From: Firmicutes bacterium ASF500 | GTDB taxonomy: Bacteria > Bacillota > Clostridia > Oscillospirales > Oscillospiraceae | Length of the DNA: 64,000 nucleotides | Direction of reading: 5' to 3' | Assembly (NCBI GenBank): GCA_000492175.2 | Contig: CP097573.1 | Coordinates: 496,001 to 560,000 of the forward strand | Shown here: positions 34,870 to 42,755 of the stretch, one piece after another | How the letters are laid out: each line of letters starts with the position of its first letter | Numbering within the stretch: the stretch's first letter is position 1 | Program-made: the position numbers and the translations under genes | The notes under the pieces: model-generated | What the model was told of the DNA's origin: nothing | What the model saw: the letters and a program-made list of their open reading frames with translations, nothing else | The model's database searches: none

Positions 34870-34871
34870 AA

Positions 34872-36869
34872 TTACCCCCTAAAAATAAAATAATATATTT
34901 TTTTGCAGAATTTCCAGCGCATACTTCCCTTTGGCAAAATGCACTTGGCCAACTCACGGCGGCGGGTGCCTACTGGAATAAATTTGTCTGCCAACCTCCT
35001 CGCTCGGGAACGATAGGGCTGCGCAGGAAAAAAAGGAATTGCTGGTGGAATTACAGTAGCAAAAATAAGTTCCTCGTAAAACGAAGTATTGCGAGCATAA
35101 CTCCAGAACAGCTTTGCGCTTTGCGATTGCTGTGGAACCCAGCCACCTACCATGCCTCGTAAATTGATAGCTTTAGGATTTGTTGCTTGTGACAACTCCG
35201 TCTGAACTTCAGCAGGAAAAAACTCTTTGATTTTGAAGTATTCAAGGGAACAGCATTCTATCCTGTTCCACTCTTGGTGTAAAAAACTAATTTTTGATCC
35301 AAAAAGGTGATTAAAACAATCAGGTGGAGGGCATTCACATTTTTGTTTCATCAAATACTGCACCACATCCTTTTTCTTAAAGTTCCTGCGTATCAATTCC
35401 AAGTTCATTAGAGTTAATTCAATGGACACATAGTTAAACAAATTGTCCATCTGTAAAACGGAGGAAAATTTCTCATTCGCATTTGGAATATAACCATTTA
35501 TCATTGCATCAAAAATTGGGTTTTTGACCGCAGCAGCATAGCTTTCACTAATATCCTTATCATACAGTTCCGCAATATCGCAGTTCAGAAGAATGCCGTC
35601 CTGAAGCCACACTATTTTTGAATATTTTTCAAAAATCCATGGAGCAAGATGTATGTAATACTGTTCTTCGCCAGATAAACTTCCGCTCTTCCGAATATCC
35701 AACTCGCATAGTTCATCCTTCGGATCGTAAAACCGGATTGAAACATTGGAAAAACTATCAGTTAACTTTTGAAGAGCAATATTGTGTTGCCTTTTCAACC
35801 AACTACTCTGCTCATTCTCATCCATACTTTGCTCTAACAGAATAATGTCGTAATTTCGAGCCTGGTTTGTGTTTTCTAAAAGAGATTGTAGCGTAACTCC
35901 AACTAAGGAACGGTTTCCATCATTGAGTGGGACAGCAATGGCGACATTCCTATCGGCGAATTGGGGATTCAGCTGTGGCAGGCGTTTTCCAGTGTTAAGA
36001 AAGCAGATAAGCTGACGCTCTTTTATCAAAAGTCTACTATTTAGCTGATGATGATAGATAAAAATGCTGAACAACCACTCTCCAAGATACGCCGGAGCAC
36101 GATTTTGAGTGATGCTGAAATTGCTGCAATCGATCATGGTGCTGAATTCAAAGAGAATCGGAAAAATGAACTCACACATTTTATGGAAGAGTTCCTTCTT
36201 AAAAATAAAGCAATTAAATCCTCTAAACATTTTTCCATTGATAAATGTTAATGCGGATTTGTAATATGCAGGAGAGCGCTTTTTTATCAATTCCAGCATT
36301 ATGTCGAAGTGTTCTGGCTTGAGATATGAAGAACAATGCTTTTCCCATTGTTCCTTGATGCTTTTGCAGGCATGATCGCATATGCTAGAATCCTCTATAC
36401 TGTATTGGTAGGGAACATGCATATCATGCTGTACAATTTCGCTTTCAATCTTTTCCGCATCAAGGAATCCATAGTATTTCAGCGTTGCGGATGACATACT
36501 GTCTGCCATTCCTTGCCTGAGTGGATAAAAGGGCAAATCCTGATTAAAAAAAGAGAGGTACCGTCGATAATGACAAAGCCCATAGTAATCAGCCTCTATG
36601 TTTTTCCAAGCCCAGTATATAACGGTAAATTCGTTGAATATCATTCGCTTCTCCGAAATATTATCCCCTGTATCGTCCCCCAGCATGGTAACGCCCTCGC
36701 GCTCGTCAAACACAGCGCCGCACCGTACCGGGATGTACAGCGGATTGTCAATGGTCTCGCTGTCCAAATCGATACGGTGTGACACGAAAATCTTGATATC
36801 AGGCCTGTCCTGCGTCCCGTGGTATTTCAGGCATTCCACGTCGGGCACAGGCTTGAACTGTTTCTCCAT
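34872..36869 (-). CDS. DUF4422 + GT8-like fusion glycosyltransferase
   Basis: A 665-residue protein. The N-terminal ~300 residues are a DUF4422 domain (PDIKIFVSHRIDL, GDDTGDNISEKR, YYGLCHYRRYLSF). The C-terminal half (about 310-600) looks like a GT8-type domain (NVAIAVPLNDGNRSLVGVTLQSLLENT, KIVWLQDGILLNCDIAELYD). DUF4422 proteins are usually glycosyltransferases of cell-surface glycan loci. The gene is visibly AT-richer than its neighbours, suggesting separate acquisition. A bifunctional enzyme adding two sugars is plausible. Confidence 0.72.
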   Translation of the reverse strand: MEKQFKPVPDVECLKYHGTQDRPDIKIFVSHRIDLDSETIDNPLYIPVRCGAVFDEREGVTMLGDDTGDNISEKRMIFNEFTVIYWAWKNIEADYYGLCHYRRYLSFFNQDLPFYPLRQGMADSMSSATLKYYGFLDAEKIESEIVQHDMHVPYQYSIEDSSICDHACKSIKEQWEKHCSSYLKPEHFDIMLELIKKRSPAYYKSALTFINGKMFRGFNCFIFKKELFHKMCEFIFPILFEFSTMIDCSNFSITQNRAPAYLGEWLFSIFIYHHQLNSRLLIKERQLICFLNTGKRLPQLNPQFADRNVAIAVPLNDGNRSLVGVTLQSLLENTNQARNYDIILLEQSMDENEQSSWLKRQHNIALQKLTDSFSNVSIRFYDPKDELCELDIRKSGSLSGEEQYYIHLAPWIFEKYSKIVWLQDGILLNCDIAELYDKDISESYAAAVKNPIFDAMINGYIPNANEKFSSVLQMDNLFNYVSIELTLMNLELIRRNFKKKDVVQYLMKQKCECPPPDCFNHLFGSKISFLHQEWNRIECCSLEYFKIKEFFPAEVQTELSQATNPKAINLRGMVGGWVPQQSQSAKLFWSYARNTSFYEELIFATVIPPAIPFFPAQPYRSRARRLADKFIPVGTRRRELAKCILPKGSMRWKFCKKIYYFIFRG

Positions 36870-36885
36870 CTTAAAAACCCTCTCT

Positions 36886-37872
36886 CTATTTTCTTCTGGC
36901 CTTGGTCAGCCGGTAATATACAGCCTTGCAGGCCTCCCGCCTCTTTGAACCCAAAGGGAAAAACGGTTTGGCCGCAATTTTTATCATCCGCTCCAAACCG
37001 AAGCTGATGTACCGGCGCGCAAGAGTCAGTCGATTTATTTTTCTGGTCTCCTCAAACAAAACCAACTGCCGCTGACTGACGCGCCAAAACTCATGGTTTA
37101 TGACATGGTGCAGAAAAACACCAAACAGCATTTCGCCTACATAAGCAGGAGTACGACGCATTTCATCCGTGTATCCTGTGGTGTCTAACTCCCGTTCTAT
37201 TGTTTCCATAATCGGAAATTGGAGCCGGCACAGCCTGTCAAAAAGTTCCCGCCGCATCACATAGCAGTTATATCCCCGATGAAAACCGCTGGCAAAGTAC
37301 TCTCTTGCGGAGGAACTGTACTCCGGCGCCAGTTCATCAATAAGCAAAAGGGTTCGGTCAATAACCTCCTTTTCAAAAAAAATTCCGTCGTGTGCTTCCC
37401 ACAGTTGGCGGACTGTTTTAGCTCTCCCTTGCGGCAACGGCATCTTTTCTATCGGGGCAGGCTGCGGAACAACCAGATCATATGGAACGATTTTCGCCGC
37501 CATCGTCTCTGCGTCCAGCAATCCGAACCGCCTCATAGCGGAAGGAGTCAACGCCGCGCAAGGAACCAGTCCATGGTCATCCCTGCGGTACTTTCGTTCC
37601 GAAAAAGACAGATAGCGCCGGTAGTGGCACAAACCGTAATAATCCGCCGCTACATTTTTCCATGCCCAATATTGAACAGTAAACTCACAAAAACTGTTCC
37701 GTTTTTGTGAAATGTTGTCCCCTGCATCATCGCCCTGCACCGCTGTGTCTCCGCCGAAAAAAGCCCCGCAACGTGCAGGAATATAGAGCGGATTATCCAC
37801 CGCCACGCTGTTGACATCAATTCGGCGGGATACAAAGATTTTAATATTGTAGCGGTTACACGGCATAGGCAT
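36886..37872 (-). CDS. DUF4422 family glycosyltransferase
   Basis: A 328-residue protein from the ATG at 37872 (GAGG 6 nt upstream); its start overlaps the ATPase gene end by 17 bp. Conserved DUF4422 pieces: IKIFVSRRIDVNSVAVDNPL, GDDAGDNISQKRNSF, AWKNVAADYYGLCHYRRYLS. It is a paralogue of the N-terminal half of the next gene. Function is inferred from context: it probably transfers a sugar to the polymer. Confidence 0.75.
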   Translation of the reverse strand: MPMPCNRYNIKIFVSRRIDVNSVAVDNPLYIPARCGAFFGGDTAVQGDDAGDNISQKRNSFCEFTVQYWAWKNVAADYYGLCHYRRYLSFSERKYRRDDHGLVPCAALTPSAMRRFGLLDAETMAAKIVPYDLVVPQPAPIEKMPLPQGRAKTVRQLWEAHDGIFFEKEVIDRTLLLIDELAPEYSSSAREYFASGFHRGYNCYVMRRELFDRLCRLQFPIMETIERELDTTGYTDEMRRTPAYVGEMLFGVFLHHVINHEFWRVSQRQLVLFEETRKINRLTLARRYISFGLERMIKIAAKPFFPLGSKRREACKAVYYRLTKARRK

Positions 37873-38584
37873 CACACACCTCGCTGGCGTTCCCCACCTT
37901 TTTGACCGTCCCCTTTTCCAGCCAAACCACCCGTTTACACATCTCCCGGATCTGTTCAATACTGTGTGATACGAACAGCACTGTGGTACCGCCACCCATG
38001 AGCTCCAGCATCCGCTTTTTGCTCTTCTCCTGGAACTGCGCGTCGCCTACGGACAAAATCTCATCCACAATCAGGATTTCCGGCTGGACCACTGTGGCGA
38101 TGGAAAACGCCAGCCGGGCCAGCATCCCGGAGGAATAGTTGCGGATGGGGACCTCAATAAACTGCCCCAGCTCGGAAAACGCCACAATCTCATTATATTT
38201 TGCCTTCAGGAACCCCTCGCTGTAGCCCAAAATGGCTCCATTCAGGAAGATGTTTTCCCTTCCCGTCAGGTCCATGTCAAACCCGCTTCCCAGCTCCAGC
38301 ATGGGCACCACGTTTCCGCGGCACACCACGCTGCCCTCGGTCGGCTTCAAAATGCCGGAAATCACCTTCAGCATGGTGCTCTTTCCCGCGCCATTTCTTC
38401 CAATCAGCCCCAGGGTTTCCCCTTTCTTCACCGCAAACGACACATGATCCAGCGCCGTGAATTCCTGATAATTCAGCTTTCCCCGCAGCGCGGTGGTCAC
38501 ATATTCCTTCAGCGACATGATTTTGTCGCTGTTCATTCGGAAGCGCATGGACACGTCCGAAATCTCTATCATCGTTTTGCTCAT
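37856..38584 (-). CDS. ABC transporter ATPase (Wzt/TagH type)
   Basis: A 242-residue ATP-binding subunit from the ATG at 38584 (GAGGTG ribosome site). Walker A GRNGAGKST, signature NYSSGMLARL and Walker B ILIVDEILSVGD are intact, and DVSMRFRM at the start is typical of polysaccharide/teichoic acid exporters. It lacks the C-terminal carbohydrate-recognition domain of larger Wzt proteins, so chain-length control must come from elsewhere. It powers export with the adjacent permease, whose stop is 7 bp upstream. Confidence 0.92.
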   Translation of the reverse strand: MSKTMIEISDVSMRFRMNSDKIMSLKEYVTTALRGKLNYQEFTALDHVSFAVKKGETLGLIGRNGAGKSTMLKVISGILKPTEGSVVCRGNVVPMLELGSGFDMDLTGRENIFLNGAILGYSEGFLKAKYNEIVAFSELGQFIEVPIRNYSSGMLARLAFSIATVVQPEILIVDEILSVGDAQFQEKSKKRMLELMGGGTTVLFVSHSIEQIREMCKRVVWLEKGTVKKVGNASEVCDAYAV

Positions 38585-38591
38585 AGACACC

Positions 38592-40067
38592 TCACAGATA
38601 CAGCACAAAGCGGTCCTGCGCCCTGCGGAACACCAGCGCGCCAATGAGCAGCGCTCCCAACGCCATCAGCAGGCACTGCACATATACCATCGGCTCCGGA
38701 GATATCCCGCTCAGAATACACAGCCGGGTGTTCTTCAAGAAATGGTAAAGCGGGTTGATCTGCAAAACAAACTTGAATTCTTCCGGCAGAATCGTCTCCG
38801 GATAGAAAATGGGGGTGGCGTACATCCACATCATGCTGAGCACACCCCACAAAAACTGCGTATCCCGAAAAAACACCATGGAGGCGGACAGCAGCATCCC
38901 AAGCCCCAGGCTGAAAACCGTCAGGCAGACCAGGAAAAAGAACGCAAGCACAGCGGATTTATGGAACTCCACCCCTGTGATGACGCATACAATCAGCAGC
39001 GGTATAAGCGAGATTACCAGGTTTACCACCGAGGACATGACCCGGGTCAGCGGGTAGATATATTTTGGCATATAGACCTTGGTGATCAAGCTGGCGTTGC
39101 CCACAATGGAGCCCAGCGCCATACCGCAGGCCTCACTAAAAAAGTTGAACATCACGGTGCCGATAATCAGATAGGCCGCAAAGTTTGGCACATCGCTTTT
39201 GAAAATGGTTGAAAACACAAAATACTGTACCAGCATCATGAGCAATGGGTTCAAAAAACTCCAGAACATGCCCAGAACAGAGCGCTTATACTTCGTCCTG
39301 AAGTCCCGCGCCACCAGCTGACGGATGAGGAAGCGGTATTTTTGAACCGCGATCACCGCGTTGACCACATAACTGCGCTTACCGCTCCGAACACGCAGCC
39401 AGACCGCGGAGCTGAACAGCAGGACCAACATCAGCCCCGCGGCCGCAAATTGCCAATAGTGCAGGCCAGTCCATATGTAGTCGGTGCCCGACAGGGAGAA
39501 ACAGAGCATACCAGGTGTTGGCGCTCCATTGAGGCTAAGCTCCCAGCCCTCCTCCTGACCCTGGGTGTTCATCAGCGGCGAGACAGCGCTGCCCGGCTGG
39601 CTGTCGGCGGTGACCCGCAGAAGAAGAGGCGCCTGATACAGCCCCTCAAGGGGCGCCTCCGCCGTCAGCGTGGTCAGCCCGCCCTCCTGGATTCCGGCGG
39701 CGTCATAGTACTGGGATAACAGCACCGCGCCGGAGCGCAAATCCACCAGCTCCACCAGGGCAGTCCCGGTGTTGGGCCGGTAATAGGTCCCCCACTGGAT
39801 ATCAATCTGCTCCAGCCGCTGGATTTCAGTCACAAATCGCTGCTCCACCACGCTCCCGGAAACCAGCTCCACCGTTCCGCTGTCCGCCGTGGACAAAGGG
39901 TAATTGCCCCGGGAGTCGCGGAGGTGAAGCTGCTCACCGGCCAGAAAATAGAAGAGAATTACCGCCGCAATGTATCCAATGACCAGACTCAGCGTCAGGC
40001 GGCGGAGCAAAGCGATATGATTCTCTTTGTCCTGGTTCTTGATTCTCTTTTTCATCCAATACATCAC
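38592..40067 (-). CDS. ABC-2 polysaccharide export permease with large extracytoplasmic N-terminal insert
   Basis: A 491-residue protein. The C-terminal ~270 residues form a normal six-helix ABC-2 permease (LVARDFRTKYKRSVLGMFWSFLNPLLMMLVQY...). The N-terminal ~230 residues are extra: one helix (about 27-43), a soluble beta-rich stretch (about 45-200) and a second helix (about 205-225). The soluble part sits outside the cell and could bind the exported glycan. The ribosome site is weak and three starts (40067, 40064, 40055) are possible. Pairs with the ATPase that follows. Confidence 0.85.
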   Translation of the reverse strand: MMYWMKKRIKNQDKENHIALLRRLTLSLVIGYIAAVILFYFLAGEQLHLRDSRGNYPLSTADSGTVELVSGSVVEQRFVTEIQRLEQIDIQWGTYYRPNTGTALVELVDLRSGAVLLSQYYDAAGIQEGGLTTLTAEAPLEGLYQAPLLLRVTADSQPGSAVSPLMNTQGQEEGWELSLNGAPTPGMLCFSLSGTDYIWTGLHYWQFAAAGLMLVLLFSSAVWLRVRSGKRSYVVNAVIAVQKYRFLIRQLVARDFRTKYKRSVLGMFWSFLNPLLMMLVQYFVFSTIFKSDVPNFAAYLIIGTVMFNFFSEACGMALGSIVGNASLITKVYMPKYIYPLTRVMSSVVNLVISLIPLLIVCVITGVEFHKSAVLAFFFLVCLTVFSLGLGMLLSASMVFFRDTQFLWGVLSMMWMYATPIFYPETILPEEFKFVLQINPLYHFLKNTRLCILSGISPEPMVYVQCLLMALGALLIGALVFRRAQDRFVLYL

Positions 40068-40085
40068 TTCTATTTTGCTTAAAAT

Positions 40086-40952
40086 TTAATGAAGCCGCTT
40101 ATCCCACCCGACCGTCAGCTGCTCCTCCTCCAACATCCGCTCCATGGCCTGCTCCGTCAGCAGGGCGATGTTGCGCTCAATGTCTTTGTAGGTGGATTGA
40201 TACATCTTGCGCAGACAGCGGGGGCTTCCCTTTTCCTCCGGCACCTGTGCCGCGCCGCACAAACGCCGGATAGAGACGGTTACATTGGTGCGGTCCAGAA
40301 GCTTCCCGGTTCTTGTGCGGAAAATCGGACCGGATAGAACCCCGCAGCGCTGTGCGTAATCCAGCAGCTCCTGGCAGACGCGGCTTGGGAAGCGTATGAT
40401 TTCCTTCGAGCTTTTGCGGTCGCCGCGGCCTACGCTCAGCATCCCCGCGCGGGCCGCCTCCACAGTCAGGCGGCTCAGGTCCTGAACGGGGAGGTTGGAG
40501 TTGCCAAACACCTTTACCAGAAGATAGGCCTGTTCCCGCCCCAACAGCCGGGCCGCTGACAGCAGCCGCAGATATTCACTCCGCGTCAGCTCCGGCTGAG
40601 GCGCCGGCTCGGAGTTCAGCTTATCAACGACCTGAAACTCCCGGGCGCCCATATATTCCAGATAGCCGTTGGCGGCAATTATGCATTGATTGATAGCCGC
40701 TGCAGGATATCCATCCTCCGCCAGCTTCTCCCGCCATTGCGGTAAGGTATCCCGCCGAATCATTTTCCTGTTTTCCGGCAGCGCCTGGTAAAGCCGCTTA
40801 ATCTTTCTACGGTAGCTGTCAAGGGTGCCCTGAACGCGCCCGATTGACCGCAGATACTCCAAATAATCGTCGATGCTGTCCTGCGTCAGCGGTATTTCTT
40901 TTTCTTCCTGCGCCAGCACTGCAACGCCTGCTTTTGCGTTCACCTTTGACAT
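40086..40952 (-). CDS. Tyrosine-recombinase-like protein lacking catalytic residues
   Basis: A 288-residue protein with a SAM-like core-binding domain (about 22-105) and a degenerate catalytic domain. Compared with its intact neighbour, the Arg I box GIRVSEV is NLPVQDL (Arg to Pro), the HxxR box PHNLRHLF is PRCLRKMY (His to Arg), and the C-terminal GHSSVETTRIY with the nucleophilic Tyr has no counterpart. It probably binds DNA without cutting. Being the first gene before the exporter, it may regulate the locus. Ribosome site AAGGTGTGAGGG. Confidence 0.8.
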   Translation of the reverse strand: MSKVNAKAGVAVLAQEEKEIPLTQDSIDDYLEYLRSIGRVQGTLDSYRRKIKRLYQALPENRKMIRRDTLPQWREKLAEDGYPAAAINQCIIAANGYLEYMGAREFQVVDKLNSEPAPQPELTRSEYLRLLSAARLLGREQAYLLVKVFGNSNLPVQDLSRLTVEAARAGMLSVGRGDRKSSKEIIRFPSRVCQELLDYAQRCGVLSGPIFRTRTGKLLDRTNVTVSIRRLCGAAQVPEEKGSPRCLRKMYQSTYKDIERNIALLTEQAMERMLEEEQLTVGWDKRLH

Positions 40953-41041
40953 CCCTCACACCTTCCCGTATCGCCGACTAATCATAAAATAAAAATTTAG
41001 CCTCAAAAAAGATATAAGGCACAATTTTCATAGCCTGAAAA

Positions 41042-41069
41042 ATAATAAATATAGTTCCGAACATTACAA
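41042..41069 (-). promoter_or_regulatory. Candidate promoter of the polysaccharide operon
   Basis: Minus-strand TTGTAA (41064-41069), 16-bp spacer and TATTAT (41042-41047), about 90 bp upstream of the recombinase-like gene. It lies in an AT-rich region with the repeated text AGCCT-x-AAAAA at about 41001 and 41034. Confidence 0.45.
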
Positions 41070-41134
41070 GCAGGCGCGACGAAACAAGCTGGTCTCAGGG
41101 GACCGGCTGGCTTAACATGACTTTTTGAAAAAAA

Positions 41135-41208
41135 GGGGTTGCAATCCGGGAGCTTATGTAGTAGAATGAGATGAATTTTGGGGGTAAGGAAAATTTTTTT
41201 CGCAACCC
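41135..41208. repeat. Short inverted repeat enclosing an opposite-facing promoter
   Basis: Arms GGGGTTGC (41135-41142) and GCAACCC (41202-41208). Between and overlapping them is a plus-strand promoter: TTGCAA (41139-41144), 17-bp spacer and TAGAAT (41162-41167). Inverting the segment would point this promoter into the polysaccharide genes. The arms are only 7-8 bp, shorter than known invertible promoters. Confidence 0.35.
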
Positions 41209-41210
41209 AA

Positions 41211-41234
41211 GTCACAAAATTTTTATTTTGTGAC
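41211..41234. terminator. Hairpin containing the recombinase stop codon
   Basis: GTCACAAAAT (41211-41220), TTTT loop and ATTTTGTGAC (41225-41234), a perfect 10-bp stem. AT-rich; could serve as a terminator or as a recombinase-binding palindrome. Confidence 0.45.
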
Positions 41235-42084
41235 TGCTTTCGTCAAAAACAAGGTCCAGCCTATCCATACGCCGGACATACTCATCTCCTGTGGAAATGA
41301 GGTAAATTCGAGTGGTCTCCACACTGGAGTGCCCCAGCACATCCGCCAGCTGCACCACATCCCGGCAGGCTTTGTAGAACGTTCTGGCAAACAGGTGGCG
41401 CAGGTTGTGGGGGAACACCTTTGACGCGGCCACTCCCGCTTTTCCGCAAATGAATTTCATCTCGGCCCAGATCTGCCTGCGTGAAAGCCCCTTTCCGTTT
41501 CTGGTGAGGAATATCTCACCGGAGGCGATTTTTTGTTTTTTGGCATACTTTTGCAGCTTCCGGCACAGTTTTCCGGGAATTAAAATCGTTCGTATTTTGC
41601 CCTTCAGGCTGATCTCTGCCCTCTCCGCCTTCACCGACTCCGCTGTGATATACCGTACCTCCGACACCCGTATGCCGGTGGCGCAGATGGTCTCCATCAA
41701 AAGGGCCAGCCGCTCCCTGCCTGAGCCGCGGGCTGTCTCCAGCAGGCGGACATACTCATCCTTTGTCAGCTCTTTCTCCCGGCGGCGGAATATCTGGCGC
41801 TGTACACGCACAGTTTTCACCCGCAGCTCATCCCAATGCTGGAAACGGAAAAACTGATTCACCGCGATCAGCATAGAATTGATGGTAGAAGCCGCATAAC
41901 GCTCTGTCCGAAGGTGCTCCTTCCAGGCCATAACGATTGCTTTATCCAACCGACGCTCACCCAGCCATATGGCGAAGGCGCGGATGTCCCGCAGGTATTT
42001 TTCGATGGTTCCCGGGCTCCGTTCCTCCAGACGCAGATGGTTTGCAAACGTTTCGATTTGCTTTGCGCCTATTTGCTTCTTCAT
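41212..42084 (-). CDS. Tyrosine recombinase / integrase (intact)
   Basis: A 290-residue Xer-like recombinase from the ATG at 42084 (GGGGAGG, 7 nt). The longer frame to 42282 runs through terminators and is rejected. All catalytic residues are visible: Arg in ATGIRVSEV, Lys in SLKGKIR, HxxR in PHNLRHLFA, then His and Tyr in LGHSSVETTRIYL. It lies upstream of the degenerate paralogue and the glycan genes, with its own promoter (TTGCTG, 16-bp spacer, TAAAAT at about 42118-42145). It may invert a local DNA segment, or be a remnant of integration. Confidence 0.9.
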   Translation of the reverse strand: MKKQIGAKQIETFANHLRLEERSPGTIEKYLRDIRAFAIWLGERRLDKAIVMAWKEHLRTERYAASTINSMLIAVNQFFRFQHWDELRVKTVRVQRQIFRRREKELTKDEYVRLLETARGSGRERLALLMETICATGIRVSEVRYITAESVKAERAEISLKGKIRTILIPGKLCRKLQKYAKKQKIASGEIFLTRNGKGLSRRQIWAEMKFICGKAGVAASKVFPHNLRHLFARTFYKACRDVVQLADVLGHSSVETTRIYLISTGDEYVRRMDRLDLVFDESSHKIKIL

Positions 42085-42210
42085 AAAAATGCCTCCCCAA
42101 CTTATTTGCTTCCATTTTACACGACTTAGTTCGTTCAGCAAAAAATTCTCGGAAAAGATGGGATGGCTTGTCTCCAGTGCCAATCTGCCGCCGGCCCATG
42201 ACAAAATAAA

Positions 42211-42238
42211 GCGGCCGGGTGAGGCATCTCCCGGCCGC
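42211..42238 (-). terminator. Terminator upstream of the integrase
   Basis: Perfect 9-bp stem GCGGCCGGG/CCCGGCCGC with a TTTATTTTG tract on the minus strand. It would stop transcripts from the small membrane-protein gene at 42409 before they enter the integrase. Confidence 0.65.
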
Positions 42239-42272
42239 TTGCCTGCATTTCCTACATTTGCAGGTTCAGCTG

Positions 42273-42314
42273 ACTGGGGCACAGGTAATTTACCCGTGCC
42301 CCAGTTTTTATTTT
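42273..42314 (+). terminator. Plus-strand terminator
   Basis: ACTGGGGCAC (42273-42282) pairs with GTGCCCCAGT (42296-42305), with extra pairing GGTAA/TTACC inside, followed by TTTTATTTT. No plus-strand gene precedes it, so it may belong to a lost gene or to the mobile repeat. Confidence 0.6.
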
Positions 42315-42408
42315 GCTTCCCTATTCAACTCAGATTCCTTGTGGTATAATGGCATGCAGAAAGCCTGTTGCGGACGGATGATATTCGCCCCTGCAAATTG
42401 AGTGCTCT

Positions 42409-42660
42409 TTAATCCTCGAGCTTCGTTTCCCCGGCATATTGGAGCATCCCCGCCGCGATTTTGATGTACTTGGTCATCAGGGGGATGTATGTGGCAGTAA
42501 ACACTGACGCCGCCGCGATGACCGCCGGCTTCTTTGCCTTGGAAGGCAGAGCGATTCCTGCCATCACACCGATGGCGAACAGGCAGATCTTAATGAGCGC
42601 AAGGTCCCGCCAATCACTCTGCCGCAGATATTCGTCCGCGCTTTTGAATAAGAATTTCAT
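42409..42660 (-). CDS. Small membrane protein (conserved in Clostridia)
   Basis: An 83-residue protein. After a soluble start (FLFKSADEYLRQSDWRDLALIK) there are two hydrophobic segments (about 24-42 and 47-66). The motif ...DWRDLALIKICLFAIGVMAGI resembles a family often labelled as a permease of a phosphate transporter, although it is far too small to be a transporter alone. Strong ribosome site AAGGAGGG. Single gene. Confidence 0.7.
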   Translation of the reverse strand: MKFLFKSADEYLRQSDWRDLALIKICLFAIGVMAGIALPSKAKKPAVIAAASVFTATYIPLMTKYIKIAAGMLQYAGETKLED

Positions 42661-42755
42661 AAGCTCCCTCCTTGTGGAAACATCCCGGTTTATGACTTCC
42701 TTCTAGTCTACATTATAGCATAATTTACTGGAAAAATCAAATTAGGTGATGAGGC

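Larger units (their letters stand above)
42085..42408. other. Intergenic region with two opposing terminators
   Basis: This 324-bp gap contains no gene. It holds the recombinase promoter (about 42118-42145), a palindrome GCGGCCGGG/CCCGGCCGC (42211-42238) that is T-rich on its minus-strand side, a second palindrome ACTGGGGCAC/GTGCCCCAGT (42273-42305) followed by TTTTATTTTG on the plus strand, and remnants of a dispersed repeat (CGGACGGATGATATTCGCCCC-like, about 42371-42391). Confidence 0.6.

Noticed and set aside
42085..42282. 66-codon N-terminal extension of the integrase
   Set aside because: The extension crosses terminators and has no ribosome site, whereas the ATG at 42084 has GGGGAGG at ideal spacing.
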